NCBI GenBank assembly: GCA_903910495.1 | Contig: CAIVZW010000115.1 | Span: 1 to 8,614 of the forward strand | Direction: 5' to 3' | Source of the DNA: an uncultured beta proteobacterium | GTDB taxonomy: Bacteria; Pseudomonadota; Gammaproteobacteria; Burkholderiales; Rhodocyclaceae | Length of the DNA: 8,614 nucleotides | In this document: positions 1-8,207 of the stretch, one piece after another | How positions within the stretch are numbered: the first letter of the stretch is position 1 | Layout: the number at the start of each line of letters is the position of its first letter | Program-made: the position numbers and the translations under genes | The notes under the pieces: generated by a model | Databases searched by the model: none | Told to the model about the DNA's origin: nothing | Seen by the model: the letters and a program-made list of their open reading frames with translations, nothing else

Positions 1-77
1 GCTATCCGAACGGGTTTGCGCTACGCGTCAATGCGCTGGCCGCAGTAACTGCAACTGAGAGCAAAGGGAAGCCATGA
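1..77 (+). CDS. ftsQ: Cell division protein FtsQ, C-terminal end (partial)
   Basis: Only the last 24 complete codons are present, read in frame 3 and ending at TGA 75-77. The visible residues begin YPNGFALRV, which resembles the end of the beta domain of betaproteobacterial FtsQ, where a basic YPNGFA-type strand precedes a short variable tail. FtsQ is a bitopic inner membrane protein whose periplasmic part connects FtsB/FtsL to the divisome. The stop overlaps the ftsA start as ATGA, the arrangement expected for translational coupling in the dcw operon. Identification rests on this short segment plus its position directly before ftsA, so the 5' part of the gene would be needed for certainty. 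Confidence 0.8.
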   Translation, partial: YPNGFALRVNALAAVTATESKGKP

Positions 78-1303
78 GCAGGGATAACAAGGAAATCATC
101 GTCGGGCTCGATATCGGCACGACCAAGGTTGTTGCGCTGGTGGCCGAAGTGAGCCCGGAAGGGCGGCTGAACATCATTGGCATGGGATCGCAGGATTCCA
201 GGGGGCTGAAGAAAGGGGTCGTGGTCAATATCGAGGACACCGTGGCGACCATTTCGCGCGTGCTGCAGGAAGTCGAGCTGATGGCTGACTGCAAAGTCAG
301 GGACGTGTATACCGGGATCGCCGGCAGTCACATCAAGAGCTTCAATTCGAACGGCATGGTGGCGATCAAGGAAAAGGAAGTCACGCCGATGGACGTCGAG
401 CGCGTCATTGAAACGGCACGCGCCATGCCGATTCCGGCCGACCAGGAGATCCTGCACATCCTGACGCAGGAGTTCATCATCGACGATCAGGATGGAATTC
501 GCGAGCCGATCGGGATGAGCGGCTTCCGCCTCGAGGTCAAGGTGCATATCGTCACCGGCGCGGTTTCGGCGGCGCAGAACATTGTCAAGTGCGTACGCCG
601 CTGTGGCCTGGAGGTAAATGATCTGGTGCTGCAACCGCTGGCTTCGAGCTATGCCGTCCTTTCGGAGGACGAGAAGGACCTCGGCATCTGCCTCATCGAC
701 ATCGGCGGCGGCACGACGGATCTGGCGATCTGGACCCAGGGCGCGATTCGCCATACGTCGGTGATTCCTATTGCCGGCGACCAGATTACCAATGACATTG
801 CCAGGGCATTGCGTACGCCGACGCGCGAAGCGGAAGACATCAAGCGCAAGTTCGGTTGCGCCCTGTCCGAACTGGCTGATCCGGAAGACGTGCTCGATGT
901 CGCCGGCGTCGATGATCGGCCGACGCGCAAGCTGTCGCGCCGGGCACTGGCCGATGTGATCCAGCCGCGCGTCGAAGAACTGTTCGAACTGATCCAGGCC
1001 GAACTGCGCCGTTCCGGTTTCGAAGAATTACTGTCTTCCGGCATCGTACTGACCGGCGGATCGTCGGTGATGCCGGGAATGATCGAGCTTGGCGAGGAAG
1101 TTTTCCATATGCCGGTGCGGCTCGGCATACCGAAATACACGGGGGCCTTGGCCGATGTGGTACAAAACCCGCGGTTCGCGACGGCTTGCGGTCTGCTGCT
1201 GGAAGCGCAGACGCAAAGAAAGCGTGGCCTGAAAGTGCGCGAAACACGGGATGTAAAGCAACTGTTCGGGCGCATGAAGTCCTGGTTTGAAAAGAATTTC
1301 TGA
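74..1303 (+). CDS. ftsA: Cell division protein FtsA (actin-like membrane tether of FtsZ)
   Basis: The product is a 409-residue actin-fold ATPase, close to the roughly 420 residues of E. coli FtsA. It binds the FtsZ C-terminal peptide, anchors the Z ring to the inner membrane and recruits later divisome proteins. The phosphate 1 motif GLDIGTTK is at residues 11-18. The FtsA-specific SHS2 (1C) domain spans about 79-161. The phosphate 2 motif DIGGGTTD is at about 209-216, and the adenosine motif LTGGSSVMPG is at about 326-335. The last 16 residues (about 394-409, VKQLFGRMKSWFEKNF) form a basic amphipathic helix, the membrane targeting sequence. The ATG overlaps the ftsQ stop and follows a purine-rich AAAGGGAAG Shine-Dalgarno region. 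ftsZ follows after 36 bp, so the two are probably cotranscribed. Confidence 0.97.
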   Translation: MSRDNKEIIVGLDIGTTKVVALVAEVSPEGRLNIIGMGSQDSRGLKKGVVVNIEDTVATISRVLQEVELMADCKVRDVYTGIAGSHIKSFNSNGMVAIKEKEVTPMDVERVIETARAMPIPADQEILHILTQEFIIDDQDGIREPIGMSGFRLEVKVHIVTGAVSAAQNIVKCVRRCGLEVNDLVLQPLASSYAVLSEDEKDLGICLIDIGGGTTDLAIWTQGAIRHTSVIPIAGDQITNDIARALRTPTREAEDIKRKFGCALSELADPEDVLDVAGVDDRPTRKLSRRALADVIQPRVEELFELIQAELRRSGFEELLSSGIVLTGGSSVMPGMIELGEEVFHMPVRLGIPKYTGALADVVQNPRFATACGLLLEAQTQRKRGLKVRETRDVKQLFGRMKSWFEKNF

Positions 1304-1326
1304 TCATTTTTTAATCGGTTTTTCGC

Positions 1327-1337
1327 AGAGGAGAGAG
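1327..1337 (+). promoter_or_regulatory. Strong ribosome binding site of ftsZ
   Basis: AGAGGAGAGAG contains AGGAG ending 6 nt before the ATG at 1340. It is the best Shine-Dalgarno sequence in the window and fits the high FtsZ-to-FtsA ratio that cells need. It also fixes the ftsZ start. Confidence 0.8.
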
Positions 1338-1339
1338 CA

Positions 1340-2494
1340 ATGTTTGAAATCATCGAGAAGGAAGAAACAGGCAGCGACTGGGGTACGGTCATCAAGGTGA
1401 TCGGCGTGGGCGGAGCCGGAGGCAACGCGGTTGATCACATGATTCGTGAAGGGGTAATGGGGGTCGAGTTCGTTGCCGCGAACACCGACGCCCAAGCGCT
1501 CAAGCGCTCCGTTGCGCACAAGAAGGTACGTCTGGGCAAGACCGGTCTGGGTGCAGGTGCCAAGCCGGAGGCCGGGCGCATTGCGGCGGTCGAGGAGCGC
1601 GAGCATCTTGCCGAAGCGCTCAAGGGCGCGCACATGGTGTTCATCACCGCCGGCATGGGCGGCGGCACGGGCACCGGTGCGGCCCCGGTCGTTGCCGAAG
1701 TGGCCCGCGAACTTGGCATCCTGACCGTTGCCGTGGTGACCAAACCCTTCGGCTTCGAAGGCAAGCGGCTGAAGGTGGCCGAGGCCGGTATTGCCGAGTT
1801 GCAGAAGCATGTCGATTCGCTGATTGTCATCCTCAATGACAAGTTGATGGACGTTCTCGGCGACGATGTATCGATGGACGAGGCCTTCAAGGCCGCAGAT
1901 AACGTTCTGCGCAACGCCGTCGGCGGCATCGCCGAGATCATCAATTTCCCGGGCCTGGTCAATGTCGACTTCGAAGACGTGCGTACCGTGATGGGTGAAA
2001 TGGGCATGGCCATGATGGGCTCGGCCAATGCCTCCGGTGTCGACCGTGCGCGTATCGCTGCCGAGCAGGCGGTGGCTTCGCCGCTGCTCGAAGGCATCAA
2101 TCTCTCCGGGGCCAAGGGCGTGCTGGTGAACATCACTTCGACGCGTGGCCTGAAGATGAAGGAAGTGAACGAAGTGATGAATACCGTCCGCGAATTCGCT
2201 GCCGAGGACGCGCACATCATCTTCGGTGCGGTTTACGACGAAAGCATGGGCGAGGAAATCCGCGTTACCGTGGTAGCTACCGGCCTCGGCCAGGCGCAGG
2301 CCAGAAGGCAGCCGTTCGAAGTGATCAATACCCCGGTCATGCAGGCTACCGGTACCGATGGAGGCTATAATCCGGGGGTTGATTACGATGTTCCGGCGGT
2401 AGTGCGCAAGGGCCGTACGACAGTCGAGGCCCTGGCCAATAGTGGCGTCGATCGCTATGACATACCGGCTTTCCTGAGAAAGCAGGCGGACTGA
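1340..2494 (+). CDS. ftsZ: Cell division protein FtsZ (tubulin-like GTPase)
   Basis: This 384-residue cytoplasmic GTPase polymerises into the Z ring at midcell, close to the E. coli length of 383. The tubulin signature GGGTGTG is at residues 107-113. The T7 synergy loop NVDFEDV is at 208-214, with both catalytic acidic residues (D210 and D213) in place, so GTP hydrolysis should be intact. The N-terminal nucleotide-binding segment [14 protein letters not shown] lies at about 21-34. A variable linker of roughly 55 residues follows the globular domain. It ends in the conserved C-terminal peptide [11 protein letters not shown] (374-384), which docks on FtsA and other partners. The start is fixed by the strong upstream ribosome binding site. 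It is the last dcw gene here, and a hairpin follows 7 bp after the stop. Confidence 0.98.
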   Translation: MFEIIEKEETGSDWGTVIKVIGVGGAGGNAVDHMIREGVMGVEFVAANTDAQALKRSVAHKKVRLGKTGLGAGAKPEAGRIAAVEEREHLAEALKGAHMVFITAGMGGGTGTGAAPVVAEVARELGILTVAVVTKPFGFEGKRLKVAEAGIAELQKHVDSLIVILNDKLMDVLGDDVSMDEAFKAADNVLRNAVGGIAEIINFPGLVNVDFEDVRTVMGEMGMAMMGSANASGVDRARIAAEQAVASPLLEGINLSGAKGVLVNITSTRGLKMKEVNEVMNTVREFAAEDAHIIFGAVYDESMGEEIRVTVVATGLGQAQARRQPFEVINTPVMQATGTDGGYNPGVDYDVPAVVRKGRTTVEALANSGVDRYDIPAFLRKQAD

Positions 2495-2501
2495 CAGCCG
2501 G

Positions 2502-2537
2502 CGGCGCTTGCTCATGCGGCAAACATGAGCCGCGCCG
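2502..2537 (+). terminator. Hairpin between ftsZ and lpxC (possible attenuator or terminator)
   Basis: CGGCGC plus GCTCATG (2502-2507 and 2510-2516) pair with CATGAGC plus GCGCCG (2524-2530 and 2532-2537). This makes a 13-bp stem with a small TT/C internal loop and a 7-nt loop. It lies 7 bp after the ftsZ stop. The bases immediately 3' are not a U-run (only a TTTT at about 2550), so it is a poor canonical intrinsic terminator. It could instead protect the 3' end of the ftsZ mRNA or partially reduce read-through into lpxC. Confidence 0.5.
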
Positions 2538-2587
2538 TAACGGCGGTGATTTTGCAGTAACTCCTCTGTTCAGGGGAATGGGTCGGA

Positions 2588-2615
2588 TTGTGGCCGGCAT
2601 CTGCTGTGCTACAAT
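2588..2615 (+). promoter_or_regulatory. Predicted sigma-70 promoter of lpxC (extended -10)
   Basis: TACAAT (2610-2615) matches TATAAT at 5 of 6 positions and is preceded by TG at 2607-2608, an extended -10. A weak -35, TTGTGG (2588-2593), lies 16 bp upstream. Transcription would start near 2622, leaving a leader of only about 22 nt before the lpxC ATG. The leader is U-rich and shows no recognisable Shine-Dalgarno sequence. Confidence 0.6.
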
Positions 2616-2643
2616 TCGTCAATTCCCTATTTTTTTCAGTCAC

Positions 2644-3561
2644 ATGCTCAAACAGCGCACCCTCAAATCGCTGATCCGCGCTTCCGGTGTTGGCTTGCAT
2701 TCGGGCGTCAAGGTCAATATGTCCATGCGTCCGGCGGCGCCCGATACGGGAATCGTCTTCCGCCGCGTCGATCTTGATCCGGTCGTCGATCTACCGGCGT
2801 CAGCACTGATGGTCGGCGATACGCGCATGTGTTCGTGCCTGCAGCGCGATGGCGTCAAGGTGGGAACGATTGAACACCTGATGTCGGCTTTTTCCGGCCT
2901 GGGCATAGACAACGCTTTTGTTGATCTGGATGCCGCCGAGCTGCCGATTCTTGATGGCTCGGCTTCACCTTTCGTCTTTTTGATCCAGTCTGCCGGCATT
3001 GATGAGCAGCCGGTGGCCAAGAAATTCATCCGCATCAAGCGTCCGATTGAAGTCCGCGAAAGCGACAAATGGGCGCGTTTCGAACCTTACGAAGGTTTTC
3101 GCCTGAGCTTTTCCATTGTTTTCAACCATCCGGCGATTGACCGGACCGGGCAGCAGGTGACCATTGATTTCGCCGAGCATTCCTATGCCCGGGAAGTGGC
3201 GCGCGCCCGTACCTTCGGCTTCATGCAGGAAGTCGAGTGGCTGCGCGAGAATGGCCTGGCGCAGGGCGGCGGGCTGGATAACGCCGTGGTGCTCGACGAG
3301 TACCGGGTGCTGAACGGCGATGGCTTGCGCTACAGCGACGAGTTCGTCAAGCACAAGGTACTCGACGCGATTGGCGATCTCTATCTGCTTGGTCATCCGC
3401 TGCTCGCTTCCTTCACTGCACACAAGTCGGGTCATGCACTGAACAATGCGCTGGCGCGTGAGTTGCTGGCCAGCCCGGAGGCCTGGGAATATGTTTCTTT
3501 CGAAGACCAGGCTCAGGCGCCGCAAGGTATTTCCCGCTGGCTGGCCTTGCCGGCCGTCTAA
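2644..3561 (+). CDS. lpxC: UDP-3-O-acyl-N-acetylglucosamine deacetylase (LpxC)
   Basis: LpxC is the zinc-dependent cytoplasmic enzyme that removes the acetyl group from UDP-3-O-acyl-GlcNAc, the committed step of lipid A synthesis. The product is 305 residues, the same length as E. coli LpxC. The N-terminus MLKQRTLK aligns with the E. coli start, which is why the ATG at 2644 is chosen over an in-frame ATG at 2578 that lies upstream of the predicted promoter. Zinc ligands are present as H78, H237 and D241. The catalytic E77 (in the EHL motif) and H264 (in KSGHALNN) are also present, one residue offset from E. coli numbering. The SRARTFGF-type motif appears as ARARTFGFM. The ribosome binding site is weak or absent. 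The presence of lpxC shows that the organism makes lipopolysaccharide. Confidence 0.98.
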   Translation: MLKQRTLKSLIRASGVGLHSGVKVNMSMRPAAPDTGIVFRRVDLDPVVDLPASALMVGDTRMCSCLQRDGVKVGTIEHLMSAFSGLGIDNAFVDLDAAELPILDGSASPFVFLIQSAGIDEQPVAKKFIRIKRPIEVRESDKWARFEPYEGFRLSFSIVFNHPAIDRTGQQVTIDFAEHSYAREVARARTFGFMQEVEWLRENGLAQGGGLDNAVVLDEYRVLNGDGLRYSDEFVKHKVLDAIGDLYLLGHPLLASFTAHKSGHALNNALARELLASPEAWEYVSFEDQAQAPQGISRWLALPAV

Positions 3562-3575
3562 TCAGGACACGGGGC

Positions 3576-3764
3576 GTGTGGTTATTGCGTTTGCTGGCGG
3601 TGTTGACGGGACTTTCCGTCGCTGGCGGTGTGGCGGCCTATCTGCTGACCCGGAATCCGAAGTATCTGCAGTTCTCGTGGCGTCTTTTCCGCTACGCGCT
3701 GATTGTCGCGCTCATCGTTTTCGCCCTGCTGATTCTTGAGCGGGTGGCCATCATTCCTGTTTAG
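3576..3764 (+). CDS. Small two-helix membrane protein of unknown function
   Basis: This is a 62-residue protein with a GTG start, 14 bp after lpxC. An AGGA at 3564-3567 sits 8 nt before the GTG. I do not recognise a named family. Two hydrophobic segments are visible, at about residues 2-24 and 39-58. They are separated by a short polar, basic stretch (TRNPKYLQFSWRLFRY), predicting a helical hairpin in the inner membrane. By the positive-inside rule the basic loop would be cytoplasmic and both termini periplasmic. The composition is normal for the region and the gene is probably cotranscribed with lpxC. Its last 14 bp overlap the 3' end of the convergent dciA gene. It is probably real because hydrophobicity, start and spacing agree, but its function is unknown. 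Confidence 0.72.
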   Translation: MWLLRLLAVLTGLSVAGGVAAYLLTRNPKYLQFSWRLFRYALIVALIVFALLILERVAIIPV

Positions 3765-4185
3765 CCGCGCGCGTCAGCAAGCTCTCCAGCGCCGCACGCA
3801 ACGGCGAGGAAGGCAGTGAGTCGCGCAGGCCTTCAAGTTCCCGGCTGGTTCTTGAGCTCAAGGGCTTTGGCGTAGAAGTGCTTGATTGCGTTCCGGTTTC
3901 ACGGGCTTGCACTTTGACCTGAACGCCGTTACACTCAATACCCCTTTTAGAAAAACCAGCGGCCAGCGTAGGTGCCAACTGGCGCAACTTGGCAGCGACC
4001 GCAGCATTGACGGCGTGAATAACAACAATTCCTGATTTGTAATTGGCCAAGTGGCTGGCTTGGCCCAGATGTGCCGGCGCAATATCCTGGTAGAGATGCG
4101 TCAGTTTGATCAGCAGCCTGGCGTGTGCCAGCACCTTGCCGGCTCCATCGGCGGCTTCAAGATAGGTTTCGAGGGAATTTTGCAT
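3751..4185 (-). CDS. dciA: DciA-type replicative helicase loader (DUF721)
   Basis: The product is a 144-residue protein of the DUF721/DciA family, which in many bacteria without DnaC assists loading of the DnaB helicase onto DNA. The N-terminal part (about 1-95) carries the family pattern: a start like MQNSLETYLE, then a helical stretch, SGIVVIHAVNAAVAAKLRQL and a final beta strand (VQVKVQ), consistent with the KH-like fold. A Ser/Thr/Pro-rich linker (about 100-115) follows, and then a predicted C-terminal helix (LRAALESLLTR). The ATG at 4185 is preferred. An in-frame TTG at 4197 would add four residues, and neither has a clear Shine-Dalgarno sequence. The gene is divergent from the M23 peptidase gene and convergent with the small membrane protein gene. 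The call is from sequence pattern and conserved position near lpxC/secA. Confidence 0.82.
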   Translation of the reverse strand: MQNSLETYLEAADGAGKVLAHARLLIKLTHLYQDIAPAHLGQASHLANYKSGIVVIHAVNAAVAAKLRQLAPTLAAGFSKRGIECNGVQVKVQARETGTQSSTSTPKPLSSRTSRELEGLRDSLPSSPLRAALESLLTRAAKQE

Positions 4186-4195
4186 TAGGAACGTC

Positions 4196-4203
4196 AAGGA
4201 GAG
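4196..4203 (+). promoter_or_regulatory. Ribosome binding site deciding the TTG start of the M23 peptidase
   Basis: AAGGAGAG contains GGAG at 4198-4201, 7 nt before a TTG codon at 4209. No ATG or GTG is suitably placed, and the next in-frame ATG (4254) lacks such a site. The motif therefore supports a TTG start and a protein beginning (M)HIILVS. Confidence 0.7.
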
Positions 4204-4208
4204 ATATC

Positions 4209-5219
4209 TTGCATATTATTCTCGTATCCAATCGTCTGGCAACCGCCAAGACAATGAATGTCACGCCGCGGCTGCTGATGGCGGCCGTGGCCGGTTTTGT
4301 TTTCTTGTCTTTTGCCGCCTCTTTCCTGTTTTCCTGGATTGGCGTGCGTTTCAATATGCCTTTTGCCGCAGAACTGGTGGCGTCGGTGCAGCAAATTCAG
4401 AACCGCAAGACCGAAGATTATGTGCGCGATAACGTTTCATTGATGGCCGTCAAGCTGGGTGAGATGCAGGCGCAGTTGATGCGTCTGGATTCGCTTGGCG
4501 ACCGGGTTTCAAAGCAGACAGGCATTGCTCTTCCAAAAAACGATGCTAGCGGCAAGGGCGGTCAGGGCGGGCCACTGATCAATCCGTCGCAGCCGTTTTC
4601 GGTCAACGAATTGCAGCGCGAAATTGACCGTCTGTCCGAGATTGTCGAGCAACGCAGCGAGAGCCTGACCGCGCTTGAGTCGCAGCTCATGGAGCGGCGT
4701 ATCAAGACCACCCTGTTGCCGACGATTGTGCCGATCAGTGCCAATCATGTGGGTTCGACCTTTGGCCGCCGGCTCGATCCGATCGCCGGTGTCGGTGCCA
4801 TGCACGAAGGAATCGATTTCGTCGCCGATACGGGAACGCGGGTTATTGCTTCTGCTGGCGGGGTCGTGATGATTGCCGAGCATCACCCGCAGTACGGGAA
4901 TATGATCGAAATCGATCATGGCAACGATTTCTCCTCGCGTTATGCGCATCTGTCGAAGATTGAAGTCAAACTGGGGCAGATCGTTAAACGCGGACAGGAG
5001 ATAGCTGCCAGTGGCAATACCGGTCGCTCGACCGGGCCGCACCTGCACTTTGAAGTGCGCTTCAAGGGCGTGGCGCAGAATCCCGGGCGTTTTTTGCAAC
5101 AGGGAACGCAACTGGCGCTGAATTCTCCGGGCGTGTCAAAACCGGCTATGCCGCCTGCCCGGACAGTGGCTGCTCCCAAGAATTCGCGGGCGACGGCAAC
5201 GTTCAAGGCGCCGCGCTAG
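4209..5219 (+). CDS. Membrane-anchored M23 family metallopeptidase (peptidoglycan endopeptidase)
   Basis: The predicted 336-residue protein has a single membrane anchor at about residues 22-44, so the rest should be periplasmic. A coiled-coil-prone region spans about 50-165, interrupted by a Gly/Pro-rich linker near 118-130. The LytM/M23 domain spans about 180-305. Metal and catalytic residues are intact: H199 and D203 in HEGID, the YAHL motif, and H278/H280 in HLHFE. The protein should therefore be an active zinc endopeptidase that cuts peptidoglycan cross-bridges, unlike degenerate activators such as EnvC. A basic Ala/Pro-rich tail follows the domain. The start is assigned to TTG 4209 from its ribosome binding site. 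An in-frame extension to GTG 4125 would run through the dciA coding region and is not supported. The gene lies 5' of secA in the same direction. Confidence 0.9.
   Translation: MHIILVSNRLATAKTMNVTPRLLMAAVAGFVFLSFAASFLFSWIGVRFNMPFAAELVASVQQIQNRKTEDYVRDNVSLMAVKLGEMQAQLMRLDSLGDRVSKQTGIALPKNDASGKGGQGGPLINPSQPFSVNELQREIDRLSEIVEQRSESLTALESQLMERRIKTTLLPTIVPISANHVGSTFGRRLDPIAGVGAMHEGIDFVADTGTRVIASAGGVVMIAEHHPQYGNMIEIDHGNDFSSRYAHLSKIEVKLGQIVKRGQEIAASGNTGRSTGPHLHFEVRFKGVAQNPGRFLQQGTQLALNSPGVSKPAMPPARTVAAPKNSRATATFKAPR
4215..4242 (-). promoter_or_regulatory. Predicted dciA promoter inside the M23 gene
   Basis: On the minus strand, TTGCCA (4237-4242) matches the -35 consensus at 5 of 6 positions. It is followed after 16 bp by AATAAT (4215-4220), also 5 of 6. 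Transcription would start near 4208, about 22 nt before the dciA ATG at 4185. The whole promoter lies within the first dozen codons of the divergent peptidase gene. Confidence 0.6.
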
Positions 5220-5309
5220 GAAGTCCCGGTGCAATCGCCTTGATCGCAGCCTGACACCCGGCGCAGAGGAATAGAGGTGACTCTGAGGAAGCGTCGCGCT
5301 GCCGGCGCG

Positions 5310-5318
5310 TGATAGAAT
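5310..5318 (+). promoter_or_regulatory. Predicted extended -10 promoter of secA
   Basis: TGATAGAAT gives an extended -10 (TG at 5310-5311) with the hexamer TAGAAT (5313-5318), 5 of 6 to consensus. There is no good -35 at 16-18 bp. Transcription would begin near 5325, about 27 nt before the secA ATG. A GC-rich inverted repeat (GGCGCG at 5304-5309 and CGCGCC at 5333-5338) flanks the element. secA may also receive read-through from the upstream M23 gene. Confidence 0.5.
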
Positions 5319-5351
5319 CGCTTCCTTTTACGCGCGCCAACTATCCCCATA

Positions 5352-8063
<2,712 letters not shown>

Positions 8064-8078
8064 ACGAAAGCGCTTTTA

Positions 8079-8163
8079 ACACAGAGAGCACAAGGACACG
8101 GAGAACACAGAGCCAAAGACCTTTGTTTTCCCGGTGATCTCTGTGTCTCCGTGTACTCCGCAC
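8079..8163. repeat. Octamer-based inverted repeat element in the secA-argJ gap
   Basis: The left arm contains ACACRGAG octamers at 8079-8086, 8096-8103 and 8105-8112, plus a degenerate copy at 8088-8095. This makes two imperfect 17-bp tandem units (13 of 17 identical). The right arm carries the inverted copies CTCTGTGT (8139-8146) and CTCCGTGT (8147-8154), and a degenerate CTCCGCAC at 8156-8163. The arms 8096-8112 and 8139-8154 pair over 16 bp with one bulged A around a 26-nt loop. The composition differs from the flanking genes. It resembles interspersed ACACAGAG-type intergenic repeats that I recall from environmental bacterial genomes, which suggests a dispersed non-coding repeat. It may also terminate secA transcription, although no U-run follows. 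Confidence 0.75.
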
Positions 8164-8185
8164 CCCGAGGGTGTTTCCTTCGGGG
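8163..8185 (+). terminator. GC-rich hairpin upstream of argJ
   Basis: CCCCGAGG (8163-8170) pairs with CC plus TCGGGG (8177-8178 and 8180-8185), giving an 8-bp stem with one bulged T and a 6-nt GTGTTT loop. It adjoins the octamer repeat and ends 22 bp before the argJ ATG. There is no following U-run, so it may be a weak terminator for secA, a leader structure for argJ, or part of the repeat element. Confidence 0.4.
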
Positions 8186-8207
8186 CATGTTGAAAGAGGT
8201 TAATAAC

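Noticed and set aside
2..754. 250-residue antisense frame opposite ftsA
   Set aside because: Its composition is typical of a shadow frame, it shows no recognisable motif, and it lies entirely within the confidently assigned ftsA.
2366..2371. Perfect TATAAT hexamer near the 3' end of ftsZ
   Set aside because: It has no -35 at 16-18 bp and no TG extension, and it encodes conserved linker residues (GGYNPG). It is probably chance.
1304..2515. 403-residue open frame antisense to all of ftsZ
   Set aside because: It mirrors ftsZ codons almost exactly, is rich in His/Arg/Asp as expected of antisense frames in high-GC genes, and shows no ribosome binding site or domain. It is a codon-bias artefact.
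2578..2643. 22-residue N-terminal extension of LpxC from an upstream ATG
   Set aside because: The predicted promoter lies inside the extension, and the ATG at 2644 matches the known LpxC N-terminus and length.
4125..4208. N-terminal extension of the M23 protein from GTG 4125
   Set aside because: It would overlap the start of dciA, has Arg-rich shadow-like sequence, and leaves the AAGGAGAG site without a purpose.
5277..5312. 11-codon GTG-started reading frame in the secA leader (possible leader peptide)
   Set aside because: A GAGGA site precedes it, but the frame ends across the predicted -10 element and the peptide (MTLRKRRAAGA) has no arrest-peptide-like feature. It is most likely chance.
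8079..8163. CRISPR-like array
   Set aside because: The repeat units are only 8-17 bp, are immediately adjacent without unique spacers, and occur in inverted orientation. This is not a CRISPR organisation.
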